This document shows, piece after piece, positions 1 through 11,837 of a stretch of DNA of 64,000 bases. The DNA comes from Phorcus lineatus (Eukaryota > Mollusca > Gastropoda > Trochida > Trochidae). The translations under genes were made by a program, and so were the position numbers. The DNA lies in assembly GCA_921293015.1 (NCBI GenBank), contig OV121088.1, positions 20,249,645 to 20,313,644 of the forward strand, given 5' to 3'. The stretch's first letter is position 1, and each line of letters begins with the position of its first letter. The notes under the pieces were generated by a model. It worked only from the letters and a program-made list of their open reading frames with translations, made no database searches and was not told the origin of the DNA.

Positions 1-924
1 GAAAACCCGAAAGAATGTTATGGAAGTAATCACCATATCACTAACTGCAGTGATTTTATATGGCTCTCTCCTGCAGACGTTAGGAAATGCATGAGAGATA
101 ACAACCGTTGTTCTGCATGCGCAAGGAGACACAAGCTTAGGGAATGTAACCTCCAGAAACCCTGCTCTTTATGCAACAAACTGCATCTCTCCATACTCCA
201 TGAAGCCAATACATTCAGAGACCAAACAAACGTCAATTTATTCTTTGTAGACCAATCAAACAATCAAGTTATGCTTAAAATAGTACCAGTTTACATCCAT
301 GGACCTCATAGATGTCTCAAGACCCACGCCATTCTGGACGACAGATCGATGCGGACCATGGTGATGCCATCACTTGTGAATTCCCTTCTTTTACCCTCTA
401 GACCGGACAGGATTCTGTTGTCAACAATCAAGCGTGGGAGATTTGACTGTCCCGGTCAAGCAGTTCAGCTCACCATTTCTTCTGTTGATACCCCTGAGGC
501 TCGCTTTAAGATTGACAATGCCTTCACTTCCGAGGAGATTAGACTCTCAGATTACACATATCAAGTTGATGCCATTAAAAGCCACTATGCCCATCTACAG
601 GATAAACCACTACCAGAGATTGTGGACGTGAAGCCTTTGCTACTGATTGGGTCAGACAATGCAGACCTCATCACTCCTGTGAAGCCGATAGAGTTCGGTC
701 TACCGGGTGCTTCAGTTGCTGTGTGCACATCCCTTGGGTGGACTCTGCAAGGACCATCCCCTCATAAAGCCACTCAAAGTGAAACTTGTCTATTCACTGA
801 AACCCACCAAGCCCAAGATAACCTGTTGCAACATGTCGAGAAACTTTGGCAGATGGATACTCCCTTACTCACCAAAACAAGTTTCAAAGTCAAAGGAAGA
901 CAAGTTTGCTCTGTCTTTACTTGA
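1..924 (+). pseudogene. BEL/Pao gag C-terminus and Pao-type aspartic protease (remnant)
   Basis: The frame is open from base 1 to 924. Residues 30-65 hold a cysteine/histidine cluster (RCSACARRHKLREC and CSLCNKLH) typical of the zinc knuckles that precede Pao-type proteases. It is followed by a peptidase A17/DUF1758-like region. The protease active-site segment reads LDDRSMRT, where the family usually has an acidic residue, then Gly or a small residue, then Ser. The Arg in place of the small residue suggests an inactive enzyme. In a live element this domain would process the polyprotein in virus-like particles. The frame is lost before the reverse transcriptase. Confidence 0.75.
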
Positions 925-1021
925 GGACAAGACTGTTCGAGTACCAGTACAGTCAGGGGAAGGGAAAACCCTGCATTGTGCTACACCTTTGTTGCGGAGA
1001 CCAAATGCCACTTCCTTATGA

Positions 1022-1829
1022 GTGCCTATCGATGTCATGATGCCTAACCTGCGAAGTACTGAAAAGCACTATGCCGGTAGACCTGAACTCACAGAGATAC
1101 ACAACGATGCACTCAACAAATTGGTGGATGAAGAGTTTGTCAGAGTGATTGATAAAGACGAAGCCAGCGAATCAAAAGAATCTTGGTACATTCCTCACCA
1201 TGTTGTCACACATAACAACAAGTCCCGTCTGGTGTTCAATTGTTCCTTTGAATACAAGGGATTGAACCTGAACAAACAACTCCTACCAGGCCCAACAATT
1301 GGATCTTCTCTGCTTGGCCTTCTGCTCCGGTTTCGAAGGAAGAAGATAGCTATTTGTGGAGACATCAAAGCGATGTTCCATCAAGTGCATTTTCTCCCAG
1401 AGGACCTAACAACTGTACGATTCATTTGGCGACATATGAATAGTGACAAAGCTCCAACAATATACCAATTGCAAGTAGCAGTGTCCGGAAGTGACAAGGT
1501 TTGTCAGTGAAGCATTTTATTTTGACAATTGTCTGGATAGTCTGAATGATCCTTGTGAAGCCAAATCTCTTGTGATGAACCTTCGGAGAGTTCTCGGTGA
1601 AGGAGGATTTAATATTCGACAGTGGGCTTGTAATGATCCAGATGTACTCTCTGACTTGCCCCCTGAGGCAAAATCCACAACCTTCGAACTTTGGTCAACC
1701 CTTGGCCAAGGAGACGTCAATGAAGCAGCCCTGGGACTGCACTGGAAGTGTGATACAGACACTCTTGCCTATCGACATCGACCTGTGACCATTACGTCAA
1801 TACAAAACAAAACCCTGCTGATGATTTGA
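1022..1829 (+). pseudogene. BEL/Pao reverse transcriptase (remnant)
   Basis: Two overlapping frames (1022-1510 and 1491-1829) together give a Pao-type reverse transcriptase. Visible blocks are WYIPHHVVTHNNKSRLVFNC, the first catalytic Asp in ICGDIKAMFHQV, and a GGFNIRQW block downstream of the active site. The catalytic YxDD box has become YFDN and the sequence between the first Asp block and this box is shortened, so the polymerase cannot be functional. The frame change near 1500 falls exactly at this damaged part. The domain would have copied the element's RNA in cytoplasmic particles. Confidence 0.8.
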
Positions 1830-3448
1830 CACGAGGGAAATCGCTCAAAGAGTTATGTGAAGAATCCCGGTTGGGTAATGGACCATCTTTCCTGATACAA
1901 AATCCTGAACAATGGCCATCAACGGGGACCGTTCCCCAAGTGACGGACATGTCTGACACTGAACCTGAACTGCGTAAGACAACAGTTTTGTTCCATACTG
2001 ATGTGATAAGCCTTCCAGATCTTACCAAGTACAACACCTTTGACGACTTGGTGAATGACGACTTGGTGAATGCATACATCGAGTGTGTTGGCCGAGAGAC
2101 CTATCTGTGATGTTGAGGCGATGCTCTTTCATAGAGTCCAGGAGGAGTGCTTTCCTGATGAAGTTAAGGCTATCAAAGCAAAAAAGCCAGTGCTGACGAC
2201 CAGTAGGTTGTTGGGGTTAGCACCAGATTATGACTTTGACTCACACCTAATCCGGGTAGGAGGTAGGCTCAGAGAAGCCGAGGCCATTCCTGAGAATGTG
2301 AAACACCCAGTTGTGCTTGATCCAAACCACCAGATCACCAAATTGTTAATTAAGCGATATGATGAGATGCTTAAACACTATGGACCTGAGAGACTGTTAG
2401 CCGAGATCCGCAAGGAATTCTGGATCCTACGAGGCCGTGAAGCTATTAAGAAACACCAAAGGGAATGTCTTGAGTGTCAAAGACTTCGTGCTACGCCTAA
2501 GCTACCTAAGATGACAGATCTACCCAAGGCCAGACTGAGACTGTACAAGCCTGCTTTCTATTCTACCGGTGTTGACTGCTTTGGTCCAATGTGGGTGAAG
2601 GTTGGGCGGAGGCAGGAGAAACTTTGGGGAATTGTCTTTAAGTGCATGACGACAAGAGCAGTGTAGCTAGACTTACTTGAAAACATGGATGCTGATGCTT
2701 TCCTTATGAGTGTGCGTAGGTTTGTATCCCACTGAGGAAAACCACACGAGATCTTATCAGACTGTGGTACTAACTTCAAGGGAGGTGAATCTGAACTGAT
2801 GGAGGCCTTTGGAGCTATGAACCCCACGATCTGTGATCAGCTGACACCCTTTAAGATCATATTTAAGTACAATCCACCTTATGCACCACACTTCACCGGG
2901 GAAAGGGAAGTTCGATCGGTAAAGCAAGGCCTTAAAGCTGTCCTTGGAGCTCAGACAGTGACAGAACCCGCCCTCAGAACAGTACTGTCAGAAATCTGTT
3001 CAATTTTGAACTCTAAGCCCCTCGGCTATGTCTCCAGCGATGTTGCCGATATTGACCCAGTGACACCAAACTCTCTATTGATCGGAAGACCAGATACCTC
3101 ACTTCCCCAAGTGGTCTACCCTGAAGACGAGCTCTTGAGACGAGACGTTGGCGACACTGCCAAGTGTTAGCTGAGCAGTTCTGGAAGGCCTTCATCCGAC
3201 GATACCTTCCTATGCTTCAACCACGTGCCAAATGTCACAGAGATCAAGACCGCATCTCTGTGGACGATGTAGTGATGATTATGGACCCACAGCAGATTCG
3301 AGCCAACTGGCTCGTTGGACGATTGACGGAAGCTCCCCACAGCTCGGATGGGAAAGTTCGAGCCGCAAGAGTGAGTGTTGGAGAGCACACGTACCTGAGA
3401 CCAGTGTCCCGCCTTGTGAAGCTGCCAAACATGATTGATACTGACTGA
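1830..3448 (+). pseudogene. BEL/Pao RNase H/connection and integrase (remnant)
   Basis: At 2070-2666 there is an integrase zinc-binding region (HYGPERLLAEIRKEFW, then CLECQR) followed by the first core segment YSTGVDCFGPMW with its catalytic Asp. A stop at about 2664 and a short frame break follow. The second core Asp is seen in the segment ending SDCGTNFKGG near 2755-2785. The third segment PHFTGEREVRSVKQG lies at about 2890-2930. The last piece (3164-3448) resembles the DUF5641 tail found at the C-terminus of BEL/Pao polyproteins. Region 1830-2070 is poorly conserved and probably covers the RNase H/connection part. Frame changes at about 2100, 2670 and 3165 disable it. Confidence 0.8.
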
Positions 3449-3689
3449 TACTGGACATGATTGTGTCCATTAACTGTGTTTGAATCATGTGCTACCGAGT
3501 TCTAAAGCCTCTAATTTACAACCCCTAGTTTCTTTATTCAGTGTTCCCATGCGACGGAGTTAGTTAGTATATTCAAAGACTTTAAACGTTCTTACAAAGA
3601 ATTCTCACAGGAAGGTCCTGCTTAATTTGTATGTCTAATATTTTTGGTAACTTGCAAATTTTGAAAGGATTTCAAAATTTGGAGGCGGC

Positions 3690-3936
3690 TGTTAAGAAGT
3701 AAAGTTTGCCGTTTTTTTCTTTAGAGGATGTTTAGAATATTAGTTCCTGGGAGTTACGTCCCTTGTATACCTTCCACGATACGACGATGTACACATTTTT
3801 TTTTAACATTGAACCTGTGATGCCAACAAACGGAATGAAGCCGCTATTACCAAAATAATTTGTCCGTTTTTCCTTATTTTCAGTGAGTGTTTCAATTTGT
3901 GGCTATTCTTTCTCACCACGTCGCGCTGTCACAACA
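3690..3936 (+). repeat. Putative 3' LTR of the BEL/Pao element
   Basis: A purine-rich tract (GGAGGCGG) ending at 3689 is followed by a segment that begins TGTTAAGA and ends TCACAACA. This gives the TGTT...AACA ends expected of an LTR, about 247 bp long. The sequence right after it (from 3937) resumes a LINE ORF1 on the other strand, which marks the insertion edge. The 5' LTR is outside the window, so LTR identity could not be compared. Confidence 0.6.
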
Positions 3937-4503
3937 ATAAGGCGATTTTACCTGTGACGGTTTTGCCCATTCTATGAGCCCTGTCAATCTCCAAAGTATC
4001 TGTGAGAGCCAGCTTTTCTGCAAAGAAGCGTTGAATGGTACCAGCACAGTCCTCTGCTTCACCCCCCTCCTGTATATTGAAGAAGAGGAGGTTGTCTCTC
4101 ATTGATCTACACTGGATGTCTATCATGTCGTCTTTCAATTTAGAGTTAGTGGATTTTGTTTCTTCAACCAGTTTGTTTAATGCATTAATACTTATATCTT
4201 GTTTGGAAAAGTGTTTGTCAGTGTGTTTTCTATTTTCTTCCCATAGATTGCTGAGTAGATGTTGGCTTGTTTCAACTTCTTTTATTCTATCAATCATATT
4301 TTCATTTGATCCATTATTTGAATCATAGACTGTTCAATCACATATAATTTTTGTAGCCGTTTTGAAATATTTTTAACTTTATGCATAAGTTCATTCGCCC
4401 AGGGTGGGGGTTCATGTGATAGATGAGGGTTAACATGGTGACTGTATAGCATTCGTTCAGGAAAGTTATTCTGACTTCCATACTGTCTCCCATCAGAAGT
4501 CAT
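3937..4503 (-). pseudogene. LINE ORF1-like protein (coiled coil plus RRM-type), truncated
   Basis: Two minus-strand frames (4503-4294 and 4297-3937) join into one protein with a charged, coiled-coil-like stretch and then RSMRDNLLFFNI and IDRAHRMGK. These blocks are characteristic of L1-type ORF1 (transposase_22-like) RNA-binding proteins, which chaperone LINE RNA. A frame change at about 4295 and an abrupt end at 3937, where the BEL/Pao LTR starts, show a dead copy cut by a later insertion. No matching reverse transcriptase lies next to it. Confidence 0.7.
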
Positions 4504-6046
4504 ATTGTTGAAATATGGAGCAGTCTGATACTAGGCAGTTCGGATCAAAAACAGAAAACCATAGAAACATAATTCTTTTACTCTTTCCTGATCACAAAAA
4601 CAACTCATCAGAAGACAGGTAACTGTTTTCCTCGAAAATCGTAGGGGAAACGGACTTTATTGCCCGAAAACGCCTGTTATGTTAGCTGTTGTTTTCATCT
4701 TCGGACAAGAGCTTAGCCCCACCTTTATATTAGTTGACCCTTATCTGCATATTCAAATATGTGTGTCGGACACGAAGCGACTAACCTCCCCTGAATATGA
4801 GAGGGACCAGTCATTTTAAAGTGTTAAACTGTTTAAACAGTTGTAACGCGAAGCATTCGTAAAACAACCACTTTTAACAAAATATTTAAGCAATTTATCA
4901 TGCAAACGATAAAAAGCTGTTCTTTTGTTTCAATTAGGGTTCCTATGCAAATAACTCAAGCACATGTGTCACTATCTTTCTTCCATATGAAAAAAATATC
5001 TTAGTCAACTGTCTATCTGTTTGTGTAAATTATGAGTATTTTGAGCATATCTTTGGTAGCATTACATGCGCACACACACACACACCTACCCACACACACA
5101 TAAGCAAATTAATCAAGTTATCATTAACAATGTTACCATTAATGACAAGTTCTATCTTTCTTGTGCTACTCTTAAGATTGCAAAGACAAACCACAGAACA
5201 TTTTTTTAGCGCACAGTAGTAAAGATTATTTAACATTCGATACCCATTCGGCCCTCATACATGAACTTAAATAAATGAAATGAGATATTTTACGACGACT
5301 CCCGGACTTTCATCGTTTAACTGACTCGCTACATGCATTGTTAAAAGATTGTTGGTCCCTATCCCATAATATTTCTTTAAAGAAAAAAACAAAAATTATT
5401 AATGCTGTCGCTAGTTTGTGTTGCTCTTATAATAGGACATATCATAATCGTGTGATACAACATTTTCTAAAATACATCCCCCTAAAGTTACCCTGATCCT
5501 CAATCCAATGTGTCACGTAAAATCTCGTGATCGCTATGTTCAGAAGCAATAACAGATGCGGGATGGGTGGATTTCAACGCTTTTGATATTCATTAAGATT
5601 TACAGTATCCACCCTAAATGCATACGACTAATATTCGACCAGCGCACAAGGAAGCACATATGCACGTGTGGGAGAGTATTGCATCTCATTATATGACGTC
5701 ATCAAGATCATGTTTTCTCTGACAGAATGATATGCGCATTAAACTTCGAACTACCTACAGTATGCTGTGACATAGCTCGTTGCTGCATTCGGTCGAGGGA
5801 GTCAGAACTTAGATGCGGAGCGTTCGTACCCGGGGTCGCCATATTGGTAGGTAGCTGATTTGATGCGTCGGGGCTATCGGCGTTTTCTCCTTCTTCGATT
5901 TTGTCTTTTTTTTCGGGGTGGTTTATCTCCAGCTTCTTGATTCATTTGCACAATTGTTATGAAAGCAGCATATGCACAACCAAAAAGTGTCTCAAACCAT
6001 ATAAAAACATTCAAACCAGATTTTTTTTTACAGCGAGCTGTAGGGG
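4504..6046. other. Non-coding stretch with a CA microsatellite
   Basis: I find no gene in this stretch. A short (CA)n tract with one interruption lies at about 5069-5100. The remainder is AT-rich and unassigned. Confidence 0.5.
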
Positions 6047-6111
6047 GCGGGATAGCGCAGTGGTTATCGCGTTCGGCTTCGGGTGAAGAGGTCCGTGGTT
6101 CGAATCCCGCC
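6047..6111 (+). repeat. tRNA-derived SINE head (A and B boxes)
   Basis: The sequence contains an A-box-like TAGCGCAGTGGTTA and, about 38 bases later, a B-box GGTTCGAATCC, the internal RNA polymerase III promoter of tRNAs. The 5' GCGGGAT is complementary to ATCCCGC at the end, but the T-stem has collapsed, so it cannot fold as a proper tRNA. This is typical of the tRNA-related head of a SINE. The body downstream (to about 6250) is not recognised. Confidence 0.6.
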
Positions 6112-6639
6112 AAGGGCTTGGCAATGTCTGCAGTAGAGTAGAGAACTGTTCTACACACAGTAAGGTTTGTGTGCAATGCTATACTGAATTTCAGCGCAGT
6201 ACTACACATGGTTTGCCAGTTCCAGCCGATGCTCGCAGGTTTCACCGCAATGCATAGGGGACGTAAATCGTAACTTGTTGTTCTGTCGTTAATCTTGTCA
6301 CCTTTTTCTTTAACGCTCCATGTTGTTACTAAAGTTAGTGTCAGTGTTCCGACAGTGTGTTCCTTTCGAATGCAGTTACTGTACTGTTAACCCACGTGAT
6401 CGAAGTGATTTTCTCAAATGGGAGGTAATATTTAAGATTATTGAATGTTACTGGTATCATATTTTTAAAGAAAATTAATTTGCAAGTTTCAATGATAAAT
6501 GAAATCTTAACTTTGTGACGTTTTCGAGAAAGAGTCGTTATTTGACAATTTCAAATTGGCGCTAGATTTAGTCTAATGACAACAGAGTAAGTGGGCCGCG
6601 ACCTTGACCTTGAGATGGATGGAAAAAATCAACACACTC

Positions 6640-6699
6640 GCGTGGATGTCTTAATGTATTTACAACACTCGTTTTGTAAATACGATATGACATCCACGC
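6640..6699. repeat. Short inverted repeat (hairpin)
   Basis: Arms of roughly 23-25 bases beginning GCGTGGATGTC and ending GACATCCACGC flank a loop of about 10 bases. It is probably a foldback or MITE remnant. The rest of 6112-7200 shows nothing I recognise. Confidence 0.55.
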
Positions 6700-7207
6700 T
6701 CGGGTATTAATCTTTATATGTAAAACTTTTACTCATGCCCATGATGTTTCTTTAAATATTGTCACGGAATAGAAAATACATGGATAGGCTATTGACATTC
6801 TTAAATGTTTTGCAACTATTTGGAACTAAATGATTTGTTATTAAAATAATCCCAAACATTAGGACTTCATTCTTGGAATATTTTGTAAGAACATTCTCTT
6901 CTGTTCGGTGTCTGACAAAATCTTTTACTCCAGGTCCTTTTCGCAAACATTGTTCCTTCGACAGACTGCATGGTTACGTCATGACCTCTTTCAAGGAAGT
7001 TTCTATAAAAGAATATCTCTGCTAAAGTCTCTCAGCTTGCTACCTCTTAGACCACGTACATTTAACTTGTTTTGACAAATCAGACTATTAGAAATGTGCG
7101 CAAATTTAATTGCTAACTATTTCAAGATAATTAATCTTTTTAGTCATTCCGATATAAGTAACAGTAATAGATCATTTGTATTGCGCTGATTCCACGTACC
7201 GTATTTC

Positions 7208-7333
7208 CTCGATTACAACCCGGGTCTCGAATACAACGCGGGCCTCGAATATAACCCGGGGGGTAAGGGGGTGCTCAGTGAAATAGAACCCGGGCCTCGA
7301 ATATAACCCGGGTCTCGAATATAATCCGGGCCT
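7208..7333. repeat. Tandem 18-bp repeat
   Basis: An 18-bp unit, approximately TCGAATATAACCCGGGYC, is repeated about three times on each side of a short spacer (7261-7290). The open frame on the minus strand here only reflects the unit length being a multiple of three. No gene is supported between 7340 and 8105. Confidence 0.7.
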
Positions 7334-8105
7334 TACATAATAACCGAATATTAACAATGCTTACCTATGTGGTACAAATGTTCAGTTACAGTGTACAGTT
7401 ACTGGAATTTTACACAGCAACAGTCATGCATAGATCTATTAGGGCTTTTCTCTTTTGAAGTATCGGTATTACTTGGAAAACTGTCAGGTCAATGATATTA
7501 ACACCTCTATTGTACAATTGTATCCGAGTTGTTGTGTTCTCAATGTTAAAATAATCTTCGTATGCTTTCCAGATTGAAAGTTTTGAGATATAGAATGCCA
7601 TTTCCTCACTCTTGCAATAGATTCTGTAATGCCATTTCAGGTCTGAAAAAATAGAACCCTGCCTCGTTTATAATTTGTCCAGTTTTGATGTCCTTCAAAC
7701 TACAACTCGCTCTTATTGCAAAACACTTGTATAGACCGATTTGAAGAAGAAATTAAGCCCCTGATAAATAGATTCAAATCCCGCTAGAGTCAAATTTTTA
7801 AAACATTTATTATCGGAAAATGGTCGATTTTAAGACTATAGAGATAACAACTTCTTTATCTGAAATTCACGACGTTTCGGAGTATATGCTTGATTATCAC
7901 ATGTCCTGAATTTCACAACAAAGTAGTTGTTAACTTGGAATTTTGTCTTCGTTACTTGTATTTCCGGCTAAAGTTATCTACAATTATAAATTAAAATTTC
8001 ATGAGTCCAAAGTTTCCATCAACTTTAAAAAGTACTACTTAATGAAAGGAAATAAACTTTACCTAACCATCTTTACTAAGTGACCCTTCACATCACATCT
8101 TCAAT

Positions 8106-8312
8106 ATCACATAATATTGATATAGCGTATTCCAGGGGCGGATCCAGGATTTTTGAAAGGTGGGGGGGTTCGTATTCAGAAATTGTCCGGACCCCCTGAA
8201 CAAGATATCATTGAGAGATAAAATCACATAATATTGATATAGCTTATTCCAGGGGCGGATCCAGGATTTTTGAAGGGGGGTTCGTATTCAGATATTGTCC
8301 GGACCCCCTGAA
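8106..8312. repeat. Direct duplication with hAT-like terminal motif
   Basis: A segment of about 90-95 bp occurs twice head to tail (8106-8201 and 8222-8312). Each copy carries CAGGGGCGGATCCAGG and, about 45 bases later, GTCCGGACCCCCTGAA. The CAGGGG start resembles the terminal inverted repeats of hAT DNA transposons. It is likely a non-autonomous hAT fragment duplicated locally. Confidence 0.5.
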
Positions 8313-8515
8313 AGTGAGATTAAAAAAACCAAAATGTTTATTCAACAAGAACATGTGACGATACCATATTCATAAAAATGCAACAAATCAGCGGTATCAA
8401 CGGCACAGTCTCTGATATTGGCCTGGGAGTCAAAAAGTCCAAGTTCACTGTCATGACTGATCTCGGTGCAGGGAAGTCCAGGTTAAGTGTGTTGTAAACA
8501 GTTCACATTTATAAC

Positions 8516-9070
8516 GTGTATGGCCTCCCTTGCCACAATACACGTATTAACCCTCCGACGCATGGAGAAAATCAAACGTCTGACGTCATTACGTGGAATG
8601 CGCTGCCATTCTTCTTGGAGAGCTTAGGCAAGTTGCTGGCGGTTATCTGGAGGTGGTTGTCGTTGATGAATACGACGATCCAAAGCGTCCCAAAGATGTT
8701 CGATCGGTGACATGTCAGGCGAGCATGCTGGCCACGGCAAAACGTTGATGTTGTTTTAGCAAGCGGCGTCTTCTCCTCACCAAGTATGTCTCCCCAAACC
8801 ATGAAACTTCCTCTTCCGTAGGGCACCACTTCCTGAACTCAACATGCAGCGATTCTCTCTCCCCGACGGCGGTAAGCGGTAAACACTTACTCTTCCATCT
8901 GTTTTAAAGGGAAGAACAAACTTTCTTCAGAGTAAAACCGTCCTCTGTCTCTGCCAACGTAAAACCGTCCTCGCCCAACTCAGTCTTCGTTGGCGATGTT
9001 CGGCTGTCCCCGGAACGGTCTGTATGCCATGATGCCATGTGACCTTAGACGTCTGGCTGTTTCTTTTAGA
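8516..9070 (-). pseudogene. Tc1-like transposase relic
   Basis: On the minus strand an open segment (8829-8572) contains GRGSFMVWGDI, matching the conserved GGGSVMVWGGI block of Tc1/mariner transposases. A second segment, IFGTLWIVVF, resembles sequence near the C-terminal part. Sequence to about 9070 looks like the degraded N-terminal DNA-binding part. Several frame breaks are present and the catalytic aspartates cannot all be found. It once cut and pasted DNA at TA sites. Confidence 0.6.
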
Positions 9071-9489
9071 AATTTATCATATCTTTATGAAAAAAGAATT
9101 TTGAAATAATCCCTTTGTGTACTAATTGAAGGAACGTAGCTCTAGTTAAAAATGTGACATGTAGGTAATTTCACTGTTGAATGGGAGTTAATACATTTAT
9201 GAATACGTTAGGAGTCACCGATGTCACTTTATGAGTATGTTTGTAACATCATATATATCTGAGCTTGATATACCTACGTGAAATGCCTTGTTATATATTG
9301 TATATGACCTGTATCGATGTCTCCCGTTCTTTTGGTGTAGATGTGAGAAAGAGCTTTATCCGCAGGGACGTAATGTGGTCATTGTAGCTACAAATGTAGT
9401 AGTGCAATTGACGAAATACATTTGCACTAAGATACACAGCTATATGAACAAACCTTAACTGTATATACATTTTTTAAATTATCTACACG

Positions 9490-11035
9490 ACGTCATAAGG
9501 TTGAGGGGCGATTGTGCTTTTCATTTTTATTTTGAGTGTGGTGATGACACACCTTTTGCCTCTACCATTTTCCCAGGACAACCCATTAATTATTTCACTG
9601 ACTTCACGGAGAGTGAAGTCCTAACTCTGATTAAAGGAAGTAAACTCACAACATGTGATCTTGATCCTATTCCAACAAAGATAATACTTGATTACGTTGA
9701 TGTCCTGATACCAACTATCACAAGGATTGTCAATAAAAGTCTGTCGATGGGAACTGTTCCTAAGTGTTTCAAAGAGGCAGTGGTCAAACCTCTACTTAAG
9801 AGGCACGACTTAGATGAAACTACTCTTAGTAATTATAGACCTGTTTCTAACCTGTCCTTCTTTTCTAAATTGTTAGAAAGGGTTGTGAAAAGCAGACTTT
9901 CCACTCATTTAGAAGACTTTGAGTTGTTGGATAAGAATCAGTCTGCTTATAGACCAGATCATGGCACAGAGACAGCTTTGCTTCGTATCATGAATGATTT
10001 GATGACATCTGTGGACGGTGGTAACGTGGCCTTGTTGGTATTACTAGAATCGAAACTCTGAAACTGTTGTATTGAAGTATGGTGTACCTCAAGGATCGGT
10101 TTTAGGACCCGTTCTATTTACAATATATACTTCAGATCTTGGCAAGTACAAGGTTAAAGCATCATATGTACGCAGAGACGACACCAGGTGCTAAAATGTT
10201 TCCTCCCTCAAAATGCCAGTCATGCTGTAACTGAACTTGAAACATGTATCGACAACACCAAGTCCTGGATGGCCAATCACAAGTTAAAGCTTAATGACAG
10301 TAAGACAGAGGCTTTACTTGCAGGACCTCCTCCAAAACGTGCTGCAGCAGGTCTGAATACAAGTTATGTCAAACCTGCTATTTCCATCTCAGGAATATTG
10401 GCTCAATTCGTGATCTGCTCTCTCTGGACATGGCGCATATGCTCGCAAGAACTCTTGTATTATCGCGACTGGACTATGCACATAGTTTGTTGATCAACCT
10501 AAGCCAGGAACAGTTTACTAAATTCCAATGAGTTCAGAATGCTGCAGCAAGGATAATTGCGAGAACAAAGAAGTCTGCACATATCACCCCGGTGCTAACC
10601 TCCCTCCATTGGCTCCCAGTCGAAGCACGAGTCCAGAACAAAATTTTGACTTTAACGTACAAATGTGTGCACCAGACTGCCCCTTCATCGAGAGATATGA
10701 ACCCTCCAGAACACTGTGATCAGCTGATCAATTCCTCCTCAAAGTCCCCAAAACACGTCTCAGAAAATTTGGACGGAGGTCATTTGCCTTCATGGCTCCA
10801 ACTCTGTGGAATGACTTACCCATTAAAATCAAGAATTCTGAATCTTCTTTGGCTGTATTTCAAAGTTCCTTGAAAACCTATCTCTTTAAAAAAATTCTAC
10901 AGTCTGTAATCCTGTGTCCCAAAACCCCATCTATTCTGCAGTGACTTTTAAATTTTTATGTCAGCGCTATGAGCAGACACTGAGTGCCTGGAGTTTATGC
11001 GCTTTATAAATTTACTTTATTATTATTATTGTATA
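9490..11035 (+). pseudogene. CR1/L2-like LINE reverse transcriptase relic with microsatellite 3' tail
   Basis: The open frame 9501-10061 contains KLTTCDLDPIPTKI, SNYRPVSNLSFFSKLLERVV and SAYRPDHGTETALL, which are fingers and palm blocks of CR1/L2/Rex-type reverse transcriptases. After 10055 the catalytic A block is deleted and the frame jumps to YGVPQGSVLGPVLF. The YADD box at about 10166 is disrupted by four extra bases. Downstream fragments (10188-10493 and 10592-10873) match the C-terminal part. The element ends in a TTATTATTATTA tail at about 11020-11035, as CR1/L2 elements end in short tandem repeats. The 5' part is missing. Confidence 0.75.
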
Positions 11036-11392
11036 ATCCCGTTAGTCAATTTTAGTTACCCCTTTATACAATGTACTCTAATGCATGTACCTTAAACCAT
11101 AACAAGTCTTATATAGTGCTTGTCAAAACCCGCATTAATTAACTTAGCTGAGTGCAACTGGAAACAATAATGACTGAAAAACAGTAAAAATGACTACACT
11201 CATGAGTAGATTTCATAGAGTTCTTATTTTTAGTAAGCTTGTGAACACAGATCGAATTATTCATTCGCAGGCGGTATGGCATTAACGGCCATAACAAACA
11301 AAGAATATTTGGAAATACGTCATTCTCGAATTTATGATTTATAATATTTGGATTTTTGCGGCCACTGGTTCAACAATATCCTTACATTCAAG

Positions 11393-11425
11393 CAGGGATC
11401 GTCTATACGATATAGACGATCCCTG
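11393..11425. repeat. Perfect palindrome with 15-bp arms
   Basis: The arms CAGGGATCGTCTATA and its exact complement are separated by only three bases (CGA). The CAGGG start resembles hAT termini, so it could be two element ends joined head to head. The flanking 11036-12298 shows no gene. Confidence 0.7.
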
Positions 11426-11731
11426 ATTCAAGTCACTTTTAACTCTAAATTTAGGATAAGAAATATGTAACGGGATGTAGGGAATCAAGTTTTACCGATA
11501 ATGAATTTCTAATTATTTCTAGTTCTTATTGGACATACTTCAAAGGTAGAGTCAGTGTTTTTCATGAATTTTTGTTTGGCTTTGATACGTTCCAAAATAT
11601 CACATTTGCTGATGTAATCTCAAATGATTATACACTGGTACCTCTACTTTTTTTAAATGTGTGCTTAATATATTTAAAAAAATGTTTTTGTCGCTGTTTG
11701 AATTTGATTTTGATGGTTGAAATGTAAGTCG

Positions 11732-11837
11732 GCGTGCATGAATTGAAACACCTAGGTACGTGCGATGTAATGCCTCGACGCTTCGCGTCTCGGGATCACA
11801 ATTCGCACGTGGCTAGGTGTTTTCAATTTATGCACAC
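11732..11837. repeat. Imperfect inverted repeat with ~45-bp arms
   Basis: The left arm begins GCGTGCATGAATTGAAA and the right arm ends TTTTCAATTTATGCACAC. The centre (CGACGCTTCGCGTC) is itself near-palindromic. The whole could fold into a ~105-nt hairpin and probably represents a small foldback element. Confidence 0.6.

Larger units (their letters stand above)
1..3936 (+). mobile_element. BEL/Pao LTR retrotransposon, 5'-truncated by window edge
   Basis: The order of recognisable pieces is zinc-knuckle gag end, aspartic protease, reverse transcriptase, integrase zinc finger and core, C-terminal integrase-associated domain, polypurine tract, then LTR. This is the order of BEL/Pao elements. The reading frame changes at least six times and internal stops are present, so the copy is dead. 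Its 5' LTR and most of gag lie left of the window. It ends at 3936 inside a minus-strand LINE ORF1, which shows that it inserted into that older element. Confidence 0.85.

Noticed and set aside
6047..6111. Functional tRNA gene
   Set aside because: The T-stem is missing because B-box and acceptor sequences overlap; A and B boxes alone indicate a SINE.
10528..10873. Separate small genes at 10528-10873
   Set aside because: They are successive frames of the C-terminal part of the CR1/L2-like LINE.
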